A stretch of DNA of 64,000 bases from Oleiagrimonas sp. C23AA (GCF_011759385.1 NZ_JAARLY010000004.1:300519-364518); one strand, 5' to 3'. Shown: positions 21,964 through 31,322, numbered from the stretch's first letter. Notes: generated by a model from the sequence alone, not told the origin. Made by a program: numbers and translations.

Positions 21964-22518
21964 ATGCGCTGGGTGATAAACCAGGGACAAACCGGCAGGC
22001 TCATGTTGATGGCGGCAGTGCTGGCACTGGCCGGTTGTCAGCATGCTGTCAAGCCGACACCACCGCCCCCGCCGGCGCCCAAGCCGAATGTGTCCTACGA
22101 GGCGGTGAAGTCCCCGCAGGGCGTGTCGCACTACAAGGTGAAAACAGGGCATCAGATGGTCGGCGCGGCCTTTGTGCATCACGTCGTGCCGGTATACCCG
22201 AAGGCCCTGGTGCCGCAGCAGCTGCCGCCGACGTCGGTGACCGCCACACTGGTGGCCAACGCCCAGGGCACGGTCACGCGCGTGTTGATTCCGGCCATGG
22301 CCACCGATACCCCCGACCAGCAGGCTTTCGACCACGCGGTGCGTGAAGCGGTGCGGCAATGGCGCTTCAGTCCGTTGCATGATTCGCTATGGAAGACCGA
22401 GCCCGATGGCACTTCGGTGCGCGTCGATGATGGGCCGGGCAAGCCATTCAGTCTGACGTACCGCTTTCACTTCAAGCTGGTCGACGGCAAACCGGTGGTC
22501 CAGTCCAGTCACGGTTGA
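21964..22518 (+). CDS. TonB C-terminal-like lipoprotein, copy 1
   Basis: A 184-residue predicted lipoprotein: signal with lipobox LALAGC, a proline-rich linker (PTPPPPPAPKP) and a C-terminal domain like the TonB C-terminus (VPVYPKAL, SVTATLVANAQGTVTRV, VREAVRQWRF). The conserved 'YP..L..G.V....V...G.V..V....S....D..A...V....F.P' pattern of energy-transducer domains is recognisable, but there is no transmembrane anchor for ExbB/ExbD coupling, so it is not a classical TonB. ATG at 21964 follows GGGAAG. A paralogue follows 21 bp later. Confidence 0.65.
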   Translation: MRWVINQGQTGRLMLMAAVLALAGCQHAVKPTPPPPPAPKPNVSYEAVKSPQGVSHYKVKTGHQMVGAAFVHHVVPVYPKALVPQQLPPTSVTATLVANAQGTVTRVLIPAMATDTPDQQAFDHAVREAVRQWRFSPLHDSLWKTEPDGTSVRVDDGPGKPFSLTYRFHFKLVDGKPVVQSSHG

Positions 22519-22539
22519 TCGGACAACAAGGAGTAATGC

Positions 22540-23073
22540 ATGAAAGCCAGAGGATGGTGCATGCCGGCCGCGCTCGCCGCGGTCGCGTTGATCTCAGGAT
22601 GCGAGCATGTGGCGGTCAAAACCGCGTCGCCCAGTGGTGACGTCTCCTACGAGGCAGTGGAGCCGCCGCCCGGTCCACACGCACGCTACACGTTGAAAGC
22701 CGGCCAGTCGGCGCTGGGCGCCAAGGAAGAAAAACGGGTCATCCCGACCTATCCCAAGGCGCTGATCGGTCGGGGCTTGGCACCGGTATCGGTGACCGCC
22801 ACCCTGGTGGTCGACCGCCAGGGCGCGGTCAAGCGCGTGCTGATCGACGGCGAGGAAACCGATGATGCCACGACCCGCGCCTTCGACGCCGCGGTGCGCA
22901 AGGCCGGGCTGCAATGGCATTTCACGCCGCTGCGCGTGGGTACGTGGAAAACCGAACCCGATGGGTCACGCTGGTTTGTCGGCAACAAGGCCGCCAAGCC
23001 GTTCAGCCTGCGCTATCGATTCCACTTCAAACTGGTCGATGGCAAACCGGTGGTCGACGGCGGTCGCAGCTGA
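22540..23073 (+). CDS. TonB C-terminal-like lipoprotein, copy 2
   Basis: A 177-residue paralogue of the preceding gene: lipobox LISGC, the shared segment VSYEAVE, then IPTYPKALIGRGLAPVSVTATLV and a C-terminus FHFKLVDGKPVV nearly identical to copy 1. It lacks the proline-rich linker. A good ribosome site (AAGGAG) precedes the ATG, and the two genes are probably cotranscribed. They look like a tandem duplication. Role unknown; TonB-like periplasmic or outer-membrane interaction is only a guess. Confidence 0.65.
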   Translation: MKARGWCMPAALAAVALISGCEHVAVKTASPSGDVSYEAVEPPPGPHARYTLKAGQSALGAKEEKRVIPTYPKALIGRGLAPVSVTATLVVDRQGAVKRVLIDGEETDDATTRAFDAAVRKAGLQWHFTPLRVGTWKTEPDGSRWFVGNKAAKPFSLRYRFHFKLVDGKPVVDGGRS

Positions 23074-23183
23074 CGAATCGAGGCTTTCGGCGGGGTTGCG
23101 GCTTCAGGTTCCAACCAAAACTCATTTCAACCGTCAGTATGCTGCGTGCCAGCATGATCCCCAGCCCTTGGGAGATGTCAGAC

Positions 23184-24848
23184 ATGTGTGGTTTTGTGGC
23201 GGTACTGGACCCGGCCGGCGACGTCAGCGCGCTGCGCCCTGCCCTGCTTGAGCAGGCACGCAGCCTGCGCCATCGCGGGCCCGACTGGAGTGGTGTCTAC
23301 GCCGACCCCAATGCCATTCTTTGCCACGAGCGTCTGGCCATCGTCGACGTGCTGCATGGCGCGCAGCCGCTGACCTCGGCCGATGGCGAGCAGGTGCTGG
23401 CGGTCAACGGTGAAATCTACAACCACCGTCAGTTGCGCGCCGAACTAGCTGACTACGCTTTCGCCACCGATTCGGACTGCGAGGTGATCCTGCCGTTGTA
23501 CCGCGAGCAGGGCCACGACTTCCTCAATCGTCTCAACGGCATGTTCGCCTTCGTGCTTTGGGATCGCGCTCGCGGCGACTGGCTGATTGCGCGCGATCCG
23601 ATCGGCATCATTCCGCTGTACACCGGTCACGACGCGTCCGGGCGCATGTATGTGGCCTCGGAGATGAAGGCGCTGACCGGGATCTGCGTCAGCATCGAGG
23701 CGTTCCCGCCCGGGCACTATCAGACCAGCGAATCGGGTGGCCCGCAGCGTTATTACAGCCCGGACTGGCGCGCTTTCGAGCAGGTCGAGGCCGGCCCGTC
23801 GGACCCCGCGCCGCTGCGAGAGGCGCTGGAGCAGTCCGTGCACCGGCATATGATGAGCGACGTGCCCTACGGCGTACTGCTTTCCGGCGGCCTGGATTCA
23901 TCGCTGATCGCCGCGCTGACCGCCAAATACGCGGCCAAGCGCACCGAGGATGACGATCGCAGCGACGCCTGGTGGCCGCGCCTGCATACCTTTTCCATTG
24001 GCCTGGAAGGCTCACCTGACCTGGCCGCGGCCAAGACCGTGGCCGATGCGCTGGGCACGGTTCACCACAGTTTCCACTTCACCGTGCAGGAAGGCCTGGA
24101 CGCGCTGTCGGATGTGATCCGGCACGTGGAAACCTACGATGTCACCACCATTCGCGCGTCCACACCGATGTACCTGATGGCGCGGCGCATCCGCGCCATG
24201 GGCATCAAGATGGTGCTGTCCGGTGAAGGCGCCGACGAGATTTTCGGTGGCTATCTGTACTTCCACATGGCGCCGGATGATCGCGAGTTTCACGAGGAAC
24301 TGGTGCGCAAGCTCGACGGCCTGCACAACTACGATTGTCTGCGCGCCAACAAGTCGATGGCGGCCTGGGGCGTGGAGGCACGCGTGCCGTTCCTGGATCG
24401 CCAGTTCCTGGACGTGGCCATGCAAATGGCGCCTTCCATCAAGCGTCCGGGCAACGGGCGCATCGAGAAGAACATTCTGCGCGAGGCCGGTCGCGGTCTG
24501 CTGCCTGATTCGGTGCTGTGGCGGCAGAAGGAGCAGTTTTCCGATGGCGTGGGCTACGGCTGGATCGATGCGCTGAAGGACTGGGCCGAGGCCCAGGTCA
24601 CCGACGCGCAGATGGCGGTGGCGGCGCAACGTTTTCCGGTCAATCCGCCGGCCAGCAAGGAGGCCTACGCCTACCGCGTGTTGTTCGAGCGCCATTATCC
24701 GGGCGACAACGCCGCGCGCCTGGTGCCCGGTGGCCCTTCCATCGCCTGCTCCACGCCGACCGCTTATCGCTGGTCGCAGAGCTTTGCCGGCCATGATGAC
24801 CCGTCCGGCCGTGCCGTGCTTGGCGTGCATCAGAAGGCCAACGCCTGA
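23184..24848 (+). CDS. asnB: Asparagine synthetase B (glutamine-hydrolysing)
   Basis: A 554-residue enzyme, the same length as E. coli AsnB, that makes asparagine from aspartate, glutamine and ATP. The glutaminase nucleophile Cys2 is exposed after Met removal (MCGFVAV); NGEIYNH and the synthetase pyrophosphate loop SGGLDSS (near residue 235) are intact. The ATG at 23184 is preceded by GGGAG. Much longer in-frame upstream sequence overlaps the lipoprotein gene and is not part of the enzyme. Confidence 0.95.
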   Translation: MCGFVAVLDPAGDVSALRPALLEQARSLRHRGPDWSGVYADPNAILCHERLAIVDVLHGAQPLTSADGEQVLAVNGEIYNHRQLRAELADYAFATDSDCEVILPLYREQGHDFLNRLNGMFAFVLWDRARGDWLIARDPIGIIPLYTGHDASGRMYVASEMKALTGICVSIEAFPPGHYQTSESGGPQRYYSPDWRAFEQVEAGPSDPAPLREALEQSVHRHMMSDVPYGVLLSGGLDSSLIAALTAKYAAKRTEDDDRSDAWWPRLHTFSIGLEGSPDLAAAKTVADALGTVHHSFHFTVQEGLDALSDVIRHVETYDVTTIRASTPMYLMARRIRAMGIKMVLSGEGADEIFGGYLYFHMAPDDREFHEELVRKLDGLHNYDCLRANKSMAAWGVEARVPFLDRQFLDVAMQMAPSIKRPGNGRIEKNILREAGRGLLPDSVLWRQKEQFSDGVGYGWIDALKDWAEAQVTDAQMAVAAQRFPVNPPASKEAYAYRVLFERHYPGDNAARLVPGGPSIACSTPTAYRWSQSFAGHDDPSGRAVLGVHQKANA

Positions 24849-24875
24849 GTTGGCCATGGCCTGGGCGGCGGCGCG

Positions 24876-25610
24876 CTAACCCATGCCGCCGTTGACGCCG
24901 ATGACCTGGCCGTTGATGTAGCCAGCGGCCGATGACGCCAGAAACGCCACCAGCGCGGCGACATCCTCGGGCCTGCCTGGCTTGCCGGCCGGCACCATGG
25001 CCTTGACCTGCTCGGGGGCGAACAGGGCATCGGTCATGCGTCCGGCGATGATGCCCGGCGCGACCACGTTGGCGGTGATGCCGCGCGAGCCCATTTCCCG
25101 CGCCAGTGATTTGATGGCGCCGTGCAGGCCGGCCTTGGCCGCGGCATAGTTGGCCTGGCCGCGATTGCCTAACACGCCGGCCACCGAGCCGATGGCGATC
25201 ACGCGGCCAAAACGCTGGCGTGCCATCGGCAGCAGCAGCGGCTGGGTGACATTGAAAAAGCCATGCAGGGAAACATCGATCACGCGCTGCCAGCGTGCCG
25301 CATCCATGCCGGCCATCGGCGCATCGTCGTGAATACCGGCATTGCTGATCACGCTGGCGATGGGGCCGGCCTCCAGCAATGCATCGATAGCCTGTGCCGT
25401 CGCCACCGCATCGGCGACATCAAAGCTGATTGCCTCGGCCGAGCCGCCGGTTTCCGTGATCGCGGCGACCACGCCTTCGGCGCGCTCGCGGTTGGCGTTG
25501 GCGTGCACGATGACGTGATAGCCGCCAGCGGCCAGAGCGCGGCAGATAGCGCCGCCGATGTCGCCGCTGCCGCCGGTGACCAGGGCGCGACGTGGGTCAG
25601 CTTGGCTCAT
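24876..25610 (-). CDS. 3-ketoacyl-ACP reductase of the pigment cluster (FabG/ApeQ-like)
   Basis: A 244-residue short-chain dehydrogenase. The NADPH-binding GGSGDIGGAI, the NAG (SNAGIH) motif, catalytic Ser (IGSVAGVLGN) and YxxxK (YAAAK) are all present. In aryl-polyene and xanthomonadin loci this enzyme reduces the beta-keto intermediate after each condensation. It is the last gene of an operon of tightly packed genes and its ATG overlaps the upstream dehydratase stop by 4 bp (ATGA). Function is assigned from context; alone it would be called FabG. Confidence 0.88.
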   Translation of the reverse strand: MSQADPRRALVTGGSGDIGGAICRALAAGGYHVIVHANANRERAEGVVAAITETGGSAEAISFDVADAVATAQAIDALLEAGPIASVISNAGIHDDAPMAGMDAARWQRVIDVSLHGFFNVTQPLLLPMARQRFGRVIAIGSVAGVLGNRGQANYAAAKAGLHGAIKSLAREMGSRGITANVVAPGIIAGRMTDALFAPEQVKAMVPAGKPGRPEDVAALVAFLASSAAGYINGQVIGVNGGMG

Positions 25611-26047
25611 GTCGATGTCTCCTGCGGATGGATCACCGCGCAGCGGCCGCTGGCCAGTGTCTGGCCGTCGTGTTGCACGGAAAAACGGTATTGCGCGCCG
25701 CTGTCGTCGGCGAAAAGACACTGCGCCTGGATGCTGAGCGTGCCGGTATCGGGCACGAATTCGCAGCCCAACTGCACATCGCGCAGCGAGACCAGCATGC
25801 CCGGTCGCGGCCGCGTGGCGCCTTGCTCGCGCGCTTTCAGCGCGCCGTGGATAGCGGTGGCCTGGGCGCCGAATTCGGCCAGATGTACCGCGTGCAGCCG
25901 GCCATCGCGACGCAGCGGATGATCGGCGGCCGTGTGGCGGTGGCTTTGCGCGTGGATGTGCTCGGCATCCCAGACCAGCACGGTATCCAGCAGGCACATG
26001 GCTCCGGCGTGCGGAATCAGCGGGGCGAATTGATCACGTTCAAGCAT
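25607..26047 (-). CDS. Hotdog-fold 3-hydroxyacyl-ACP dehydratase (ApeP-like)
   Basis: A 146-residue hotdog protein: LIPHAGAMCLLD near the N-terminus is the typical ApeP start, with the presumed catalytic His at residue 13, and AVHLAEFGAQATAIHGAL corresponds to the long central helix. ApeP-type dehydratases remove water from the 3-hydroxyacyl chain during aryl-polyene synthesis. The ATG at 26047 overlaps the end of the exporter gene by 8 bp. The other in-frame start five residues upstream lies further inside that gene. Confidence 0.83.
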   Translation of the reverse strand: MLERDQFAPLIPHAGAMCLLDTVLVWDAEHIHAQSHRHTAADHPLRRDGRLHAVHLAEFGAQATAIHGALKAREQGATRPRPGMLVSLRDVQLGCEFVPDTGTLSIQAQCLFADDSGAQYRFSVQHDGQTLASGRCAVIHPQETST

Positions 26048-28364
26048 CGGTGCGCTCCACATGCGGCGCCATCAGGATCGACAGGCAGAAATGGAAAGCC
26101 ACGCCCAGGCTCACCGTCAGGCCGATGGCGCGCAGCACCGGAATGGACGAAAACGCCAGCATGCCGAACACCAGCAGCGCCGAGGCCACGCAAACCAGCG
26201 TGGCGTGCAGCGTGCGGCGCTGTTCGGCGGCATCACCAGTCTGGCGTTCGAAAAACAGCGCGTAATGCAGGCCCAAGCCAGCCGCCAGGATCAGCGCCAC
26301 CAGGTGGAACAGGGAAATCTCGATGCCGACAGCGCGCTCCACCGCCAAGACCGCAAAAGTGGCCAGCGTCATCGGTGCCAGCACATGCCAGGCCCGGCGC
26401 AGGCTGCGCAAGGCGATGGTGATGGTCAGCACCAGCAGCAGCGTGGCCACCGCCAGTGCCTTGAGAATGCGCACGCGATAGGCGGCAATCAGCGATTCGG
26501 ACGAGGCTTTAAGGTCCAGCAGGCGCACCTTGCCGCCGGTGTCTTTGGCCAGCGCCTGCAGAGCGGCGACATCGTGCACGCCCGACACGGTGGCAAGGCC
26601 GACCCAGCCGCGGCCCTCGCGTACCAGCATGGCGGTCAGACGCTGCGCCAGCGGCGAGCCGGCCAGCCTTGCCGGTGTCAATGGCGGCAGCTGGCGCGCG
26701 GTGGCGACATCGGCCAGGAACGGCTGGAACAGCCCGGCGCGGAACGGCATGCCGGCATCGGCCTGGGCCAGTGCATGCTTGAGTGTATCGGCATCGGGCA
26801 GACGCGCCTGGCGTGCGCGCTGCGTCCTGGCGCTGGGCAGGTAGCGCGAGGGCAGCTCCACCGCCTGCACCGCGCCGCGCTTTTGCAGTGCGTCGATGGT
26901 CGGCGTGATGCGCTCGGACAACTGCAGCACCCCTTCGGCGCTGTCGGCGTGCAGCAGCAGCAGATAACGCACGTCCGGTGCGCCCAGCGCCTGGCGCAGC
27001 CGCGCGTCGGTCGCCATCAGCTTGTGCGGCAGAGGCGTCAGCGCGGCCAGGTTGTTCTGCCAGAACGGCCCCGGCGCCAGCCACAGCGCTCCGATCACCG
27101 CGGCGCCCACCAGCACGGGGATGATCTTCGGCCGCGGCAGCGCATCGAAGCGTTGCCGCCAACGCGCCAGCGGCCGGCTGTCGGCAACATCGCGAAAGCG
27201 CTGCGGCAACACGTGGGGCAGCAGGTAGCGCGTGGAAAAGCCGGCTACCAGCAAACCGGCGATGGTAAATACCGCCAGTTGCTGCAGTCCCGGCACGCCC
27301 GAGGCGTAGAAGGCCAGATAGGCGATACAGGCCGAGGCGATGGCGGTCAGCAGCAGCGGCCACAGCGCGCGTACGCCGGCCAGCGCGTCGGCACCGGCGC
27401 GGCGATGGCTGAGCAGGCGGATCGGGTATTCCTGCGCCACCCCCAGCAGGGTGAAGCCAAACGCCAGCGTGATGCCGTGCACTTGCCCGAAACAGACCAT
27501 CAACAAGGCCAGCCCGGCCAGCGCACCACTGGCCACCGGCAGCGCGCCCAGCAGCACCGCACGCGGGCTGCGGTAGGCCCAAAGCAGCAGCAATATGAAG
27601 CCGATGGTGGAGATACGCCCGAACCAGTCGGCCTCGGCGCGGGTGCGCGCATTGATCTTGACGCTGAAGTAGCCCGGGCCGCTCATCACCAGGTGCGCCT
27701 TGGCGTGATCGGGCAAGGCCTTGAAGGCGGCCTGGATGGCATCGATGGCCTGCTTTTGCGCCCCCGGATCGAACCCCGGCGCGCGCGTTTGCACCAGCAG
27801 AAGCGCCTCGCCGCGCTTGTCGAACCAGACGCCATCGCGTGTGTCCGGTGCGTTGGCAGGCGTCCAGCGCTGGGCGAGTTTCAGCATTTCCAGCGTCGGA
27901 TCGCGTGGCAACCAGGTTTCCAGCATGGCGCCGGCCGGCGAGCCCAGGTCGGCCAGACGCTGCTGCAGTTGGTCGTGCAGGTAGGCGGCATCGAGCCGGT
28001 GCCTATCCAGTGTCGGTGACAGCAGGTAGCGATAAGGCAGCAGCTTGGGATCCAGGCTGTCCAGGTCGAAGCGGCCATTGATCACCTCGGTGAACTGCTT
28101 GTCGTGCTTTAACGCATCGCTCAGATCCTGGCTCAGGCCGGCCGCGGTATCGACATCGGCACCGGCGATGGCCAGCAGCAACAGACGCGAGCCGGGGCCA
28201 TTGCCGATCTGGTCCATCAGCAACTGCTGGTCCGGCGTCGACGGCGGCGGCATGAAGCTGCGCAGGTCCGTGCTGACACGCAGACTGCGCGCCACGTACA
28301 GGCCGAGCAGAGCCAGAAGGCCCAGCCACACCAGCGCCAGGATCAGGCGCCGGCTAGTGTGCAC
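26040..28364 (-). CDS. MMPL/RND-family exporter of the pigment cluster
   Basis: A 774-residue inner-membrane transporter with a duplicated architecture: an N-terminal helix, a first periplasmic domain (about 50-230), a helix bundle (about 235-400), a second periplasmic domain (about 415-620) and a C-terminal helix bundle. It belongs to the MMPL group that exports lipid-like products. Equivalent exporters in aryl-polyene clusters are thought to move the polyene lipid across the inner membrane, working with the LolA-like carrier encoded directly upstream (11-bp overlap). Confidence 0.88.
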   Translation of the reverse strand: MHTSRRLILALVWLGLLALLGLYVARSLRVSTDLRSFMPPPSTPDQQLLMDQIGNGPGSRLLLLAIAGADVDTAAGLSQDLSDALKHDKQFTEVINGRFDLDSLDPKLLPYRYLLSPTLDRHRLDAAYLHDQLQQRLADLGSPAGAMLETWLPRDPTLEMLKLAQRWTPANAPDTRDGVWFDKRGEALLLVQTRAPGFDPGAQKQAIDAIQAAFKALPDHAKAHLVMSGPGYFSVKINARTRAEADWFGRISTIGFILLLLWAYRSPRAVLLGALPVASGALAGLALLMVCFGQVHGITLAFGFTLLGVAQEYPIRLLSHRRAGADALAGVRALWPLLLTAIASACIAYLAFYASGVPGLQQLAVFTIAGLLVAGFSTRYLLPHVLPQRFRDVADSRPLARWRQRFDALPRPKIIPVLVGAAVIGALWLAPGPFWQNNLAALTPLPHKLMATDARLRQALGAPDVRYLLLLHADSAEGVLQLSERITPTIDALQKRGAVQAVELPSRYLPSARTQRARQARLPDADTLKHALAQADAGMPFRAGLFQPFLADVATARQLPPLTPARLAGSPLAQRLTAMLVREGRGWVGLATVSGVHDVAALQALAKDTGGKVRLLDLKASSESLIAAYRVRILKALAVATLLLVLTITIALRSLRRAWHVLAPMTLATFAVLAVERAVGIEISLFHLVALILAAGLGLHYALFFERQTGDAAEQRRTLHATLVCVASALLVFGMLAFSSIPVLRAIGLTVSLGVAFHFCLSILMAPHVERTDA

Positions 28365-29022
28365 GGCGGCACAGCCCCGTCAGTTGTGCACGATTGGGCT
28401 GCTTGGGCATTTTGGCCGCCAGCGGGCCGAGCAGGTCGATGGTGACGGTGCCGCCGGACTGGGCAATTTCCATGCAGTCCAGGGTGTCGCCGTGTCCATC
28501 CAGGCGGATGTGCGAAAGCCCTTTGGCCAGGCGCGCCGAGTCCGGGCGCAGGGTCAGCGTCCAGCTGTGCGCGGCATCGCCATCCAGGCGCGCACTGAAG
28601 CCTTTTTGCAGGCGCTGCGGGTTGCCCGAGAGCACCGCAACCAGGCTGTCCAGCAACGCTTTCAGCGGCGGCGCGCGATCGAGCGAGAAATGCCGTGTGC
28701 CATGGCCCTGGCGCGTCATCGCCACCTTGCCGTCGGCAATGACGGTGTGTTCCTTGTAGGGCGCGCTGACATCACGGCTCAGATGGTCGCCGCCCTGCCA
28801 GCTGAGCGTGCCCGAAACCACCAGCGCGCGGTCGAGCATGGCCGAGTACTTGGCCTCGGCGAATGGCGTCTGCGTGGGTGGGGCCTGCTTGAGCCCGGCA
28901 ATCAGCGCGCTGGCCTGCGGCGACAGCCCCGCGGGTGCTGGATCAGGCGCGCGCGCCAGAGCCCAGGCCGGCATCAGCGCCAGCGTGCAGGCCATCAGCC
29001 TGGTGATCGTGCCAGAAATCAT
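28354..29022 (-). CDS. LolA-like outer membrane lipid carrier of the pigment cluster
   Basis: A 222-residue periplasmic protein with a signal peptide (ending AWALA) and a LolA/LolB-type fold; the FAEAKYSAMLDRALVVSGTLSW stretch resembles the open beta-barrel start and LDCMEIAQSGGTVTIDLLGP its end. Paralogues in aryl-polyene loci probably ferry the lipidated pigment to the outer membrane. Its start lies 80 bp inside the acyltransferase gene; an ATG at 28995 would reduce the overlap but leave a shorter signal. Confidence 0.78.
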   Translation of the reverse strand: MISGTITRLMACTLALMPAWALARAPDPAPAGLSPQASALIAGLKQAPPTQTPFAEAKYSAMLDRALVVSGTLSWQGGDHLSRDVSAPYKEHTVIADGKVAMTRQGHGTRHFSLDRAPPLKALLDSLVAVLSGNPQRLQKGFSARLDGDAAHSWTLTLRPDSARLAKGLSHIRLDGHGDTLDCMEIAQSGGTVTIDLLGPLAAKMPKQPNRAQLTGLCRRAH

Positions 29023-29899
29023 AGAAATTGAACCAGTTGTAGGGCGCGTTGCGTACCTGCGCTTCCAGTCGCTCGGCGTAGGCGTTGACGCACGCTTGCA
29101 GGGCCGCCTCGCGACGCTCGCGGGGAAACTCCACCGTATCGGCGAAGGGCTCGAAAGTCAGCTCGTAGCGATTGCCGCCGCGGTAGACGCCAAAGCACAA
29201 CACCACGGGAATCTTCAGCGCGTTGGCCAGCAGCCACGGGCCGACCGGGAACGGTGCCGGATCGCCCAGGAACGGGGCGTGGCGCATCGGTTCATCCGGG
29301 CGGCCGCGATCGGCCAGCACCGCGATCATGTGGCCTTGCGAGGCCGCTTCGGCCAGCGCCAGCACCACCGAGGCCGGATCGCGCGCGCCGTCGATGACGC
29401 CGGCGGCCACATCCGGCGCCAGCGACTCCAGCAGTTCGGTCATGGCCGGCGTCTGCTGCTTGTTCAGCACCACCCGCAATGGCACATCGGGACGCCGCGA
29501 GGACAGCGTGCGCAGCGCTTCGAAACTGCCATGATGCGAGCCCAGCAGCAGCACGCCGCGGCCTTCACCGAGCTTGGCTTCGAGGGCTTCCAGGCCTTGC
29601 GCGCGTATCTCGAACGAGTCTTCGCCACGGGCCAGGAAAAACACGCGGTCGAGAATGGTCGAGGCAAAGCAGTGGATGTGCTTGAGCACGTGGCCGGCGT
29701 GCACCGGGTGTTTGCCGATGCGGCGCAGAAACGCGCGCGACGCGGCTCGCTCCGGACCACGGCGGATGAAAAAGTACAGCGTGATCGGATACAGGATCAG
29801 CCGCGCCAGGCCACGCCCGCCGTAAAGCGCAATGGTGCGGATCAGCCACAGGGCAAAGCGGCCGCCGCCTTCCGGACGCTGGCGCCAGTGCGCGCTCAT
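28943..29899 (-). CDS. LpxL-type acyltransferase of the pigment cluster
   Basis: A 318-residue membrane-associated acyltransferase of the lipid A lauroyl-acyltransferase (LpxL/HtrB-like) group. The H-x4-E catalytic pair is in LLGSHHGSFEAL (about residue 120), and an N-terminal hydrophobic stretch (LARLILYPITLYFF) anchors it. In aryl-polyene clusters such an enzyme attaches a fatty acyl or the polyene acyl chain to a carrier lipid. The ATG overlaps the preceding dehydratase stop by 4 bp. Confidence 0.83.
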   Translation of the reverse strand: MSAHWRQRPEGGGRFALWLIRTIALYGGRGLARLILYPITLYFFIRRGPERAASRAFLRRIGKHPVHAGHVLKHIHCFASTILDRVFFLARGEDSFEIRAQGLEALEAKLGEGRGVLLLGSHHGSFEALRTLSSRRPDVPLRVVLNKQQTPAMTELLESLAPDVAAGVIDGARDPASVVLALAEAASQGHMIAVLADRGRPDEPMRHAPFLGDPAPFPVGPWLLANALKIPVVLCFGVYRGGNRYELTFEPFADTVEFPRERREAALQACVNAYAERLEAQVRNAPYNWFNFYDFWHDHQADGLHAGADAGLGSGARA

Positions 29900-30195
29900 G
29901 CCGGGTGCTCCAGCTGGCCGCGCGCCAGCAGCGTATCGCCGCGATGCACGGCAAAACGCACCCGCTGTGGATCGCGCCCGGCGCTCAGGGTGACCCGCGC
30001 CGATTGTGCCGGCAGCAACGGGGCGATGAACTTGGCATCGATCACGCGCGTCAGGGCTTTCTGGCGCCAGCTACGCAGCGCGCAGGCCACTTCGTCCAGA
30101 ATCAGCACGCCGGGCACCAGCGGATGGCCGGGGAAGTGGCCGGGCAGGCAGGGATGCTCGGCGGCAATGGTGAAATCATGCGTGTACTCGTTCAT
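29896..30195 (-). CDS. Hotdog dehydratase of FabZ type (ApeI-like)
   Basis: A 99-residue hotdog protein with the FabA/FabZ-like signature GHFPGHPLVPGVLILDEV (residues 19-36), whose His24 is the likely catalytic residue. ApeI-like dehydratases act together with ApeP in the type II polyketide assembly. Short for FabZ (about 140-150 residues), but normal for this cluster-specific group. ATGA overlaps occur at both ends with COG4648 and acyltransferase genes. Confidence 0.83.
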   Translation of the reverse strand: MNEYTHDFTIAAEHPCLPGHFPGHPLVPGVLILDEVACALRSWRQKALTRVIDAKFIAPLLPAQSARVTLSAGRDPQRVRFAVHRGDTLLARGQLEHPA

Positions 30196-30866
30196 GCCCA
30201 CATGCCTCGCACCAGCGAAGGCCAGCAGGCGGCCAGATTGCGGGCAAATTCGGCCGGCCCCGGATGATGGATGTGCCGCAGACGCAGGCGGCGCACGCTG
30301 TATTCGCCCAGCATCGCCAGCACCGGCACCAGATAGCCTCCCAGGTGCGCGTACCAGACCATGGCCGGCGGCGGGGTCAGCTGCATCGGGCCGGTGCCCA
30401 GCCAGTAGGCGGCAAGCAGTAGTGTCTGCAGACCCAGCAGTACGGCCCAGAACACCGTGACCTGGCGTGCGTAGCGATGCACGCCGGGCAGGGCCAGGCG
30501 CGCCTCGCCCTCCATGCTGGCGATGATGCGTGCCACCAGCGGCTCGCGGCCAGCGCGCAAGGTGTGGCCAAACAGCCACGCCAGCGCCGCGTTGAAGGCC
30601 ACCGGTACCGCATCGAGCAACCACGTTTGCTTGCCGTAGGCTACCGCCAGCGTGGCCAGCGCCGTCAGCAGCAGCCACAGCCCCCAGCCACGGCGTCCGG
30701 CGCGACCTTGCATGGCACAGGCGATGCCGGTCAGTAGCGCCGCCAGTCCGGCCACGGCCCATCCCGGCCGGTGCAGCAGGGCGGCGGCCAGGGCCAGTGG
30801 TGCATAGGTAAGCATCAGCGGGGCCGCGAGGGCTTGGATTGGGCGGGCGACGGGCATCGACACCAT
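30192..30866 (-). CDS. COG4648-type membrane protein of the pigment cluster (ApeG-like)
   Basis: A 224-residue protein with about six hydrophobic segments. Proteins of this type occur in nearly all aryl-polyene and xanthomonadin loci and are often mislabelled as ketosynthase; they have no ketosynthase motif. The conserved features seen here are WLLDAVPVAFNAALAWLFGHTL and the C-terminal EYSVRRLRLRHIHHP. Function is unknown. An ATG at 30866 was chosen; a GTG at 30872 is possible. It follows the ACP gene after 64 bp. Confidence 0.75.
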   Translation of the reverse strand: MVSMPVARPIQALAAPLMLTYAPLALAAALLHRPGWAVAGLAALLTGIACAMQGRAGRRGWGLWLLLTALATLAVAYGKQTWLLDAVPVAFNAALAWLFGHTLRAGREPLVARIIASMEGEARLALPGVHRYARQVTVFWAVLLGLQTLLLAAYWLGTGPMQLTPPPAMVWYAHLGGYLVPVLAMLGEYSVRRLRLRHIHHPGPAEFARNLAACWPSLVRGMWA

Positions 30867-30930
30867 GTTCACAGGCAGTTGCGGCTGAATCTAGCATGCC
30901 TGCGGCACGCACACCGGCGCCGCGTATTGC

Positions 30931-31200
30931 TCAGCTGGTGCGGTGCTGCTCGATGTGCGCCGAAAGCGCACGCAGGCTGCCGAAAATGCGCTGATTGTCC
31001 GGGTTGTCCGAACGCAGCTGGAAGCCATAGCGCTTGGACACCGCCAGCGCGATCTCCAGCGCGTCGATCGAATCCAGGCCCAGATCGCCGCCGAACAGCG
31101 GCGCCTCCGGATCGATTTCCTCCGGTTTGACCTCTTCCAGGTTCAGGCTTTCGACAATGAGTTCGGCCAGTTCACGTTCGGCCGCGGTCTGCTCGGTCAT
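30931..31200 (-). CDS. Acyl carrier protein of the pigment cluster
   Basis: An 89-residue acidic carrier protein. The phosphopantetheine Ser is Ser44 in DLGLDSIDALEI. The polyene chain would be built on this carrier. The ATG at 31200 gives normal ACP length. Aryl-polyene clusters normally encode two ACPs (one for the starter, one for extension); only one is in this window. It is the first gene of the left operon, facing the chorismatase gene across a 122-bp divergent control region. Confidence 0.9.
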   Translation of the reverse strand: MTEQTAAERELAELIVESLNLEEVKPEEIDPEAPLFGGDLGLDSIDALEIALAVSKRYGFQLRSDNPDNQRIFGSLRALSAHIEQHRTS

Positions 31201-31322
31201 GCTGCTATGCGCTCCCCGCATTGGCTGGTGGATCCCCCGGACCCAGCGGCCGCGGAGTGTAACATAGGGTGTTTTTCCCGCGGCCCAGCGGCCGTGATCA
31301 AACCAAGTGTCGAGGATACCGG

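Noticed and set aside
26061..28019. 652-codon rightward open frame
   Set aside because: It is antisense to the MMPL exporter, is rich in Arg, Gln, Gly and His, has no domain and no ribosome site; a high-GC shadow.
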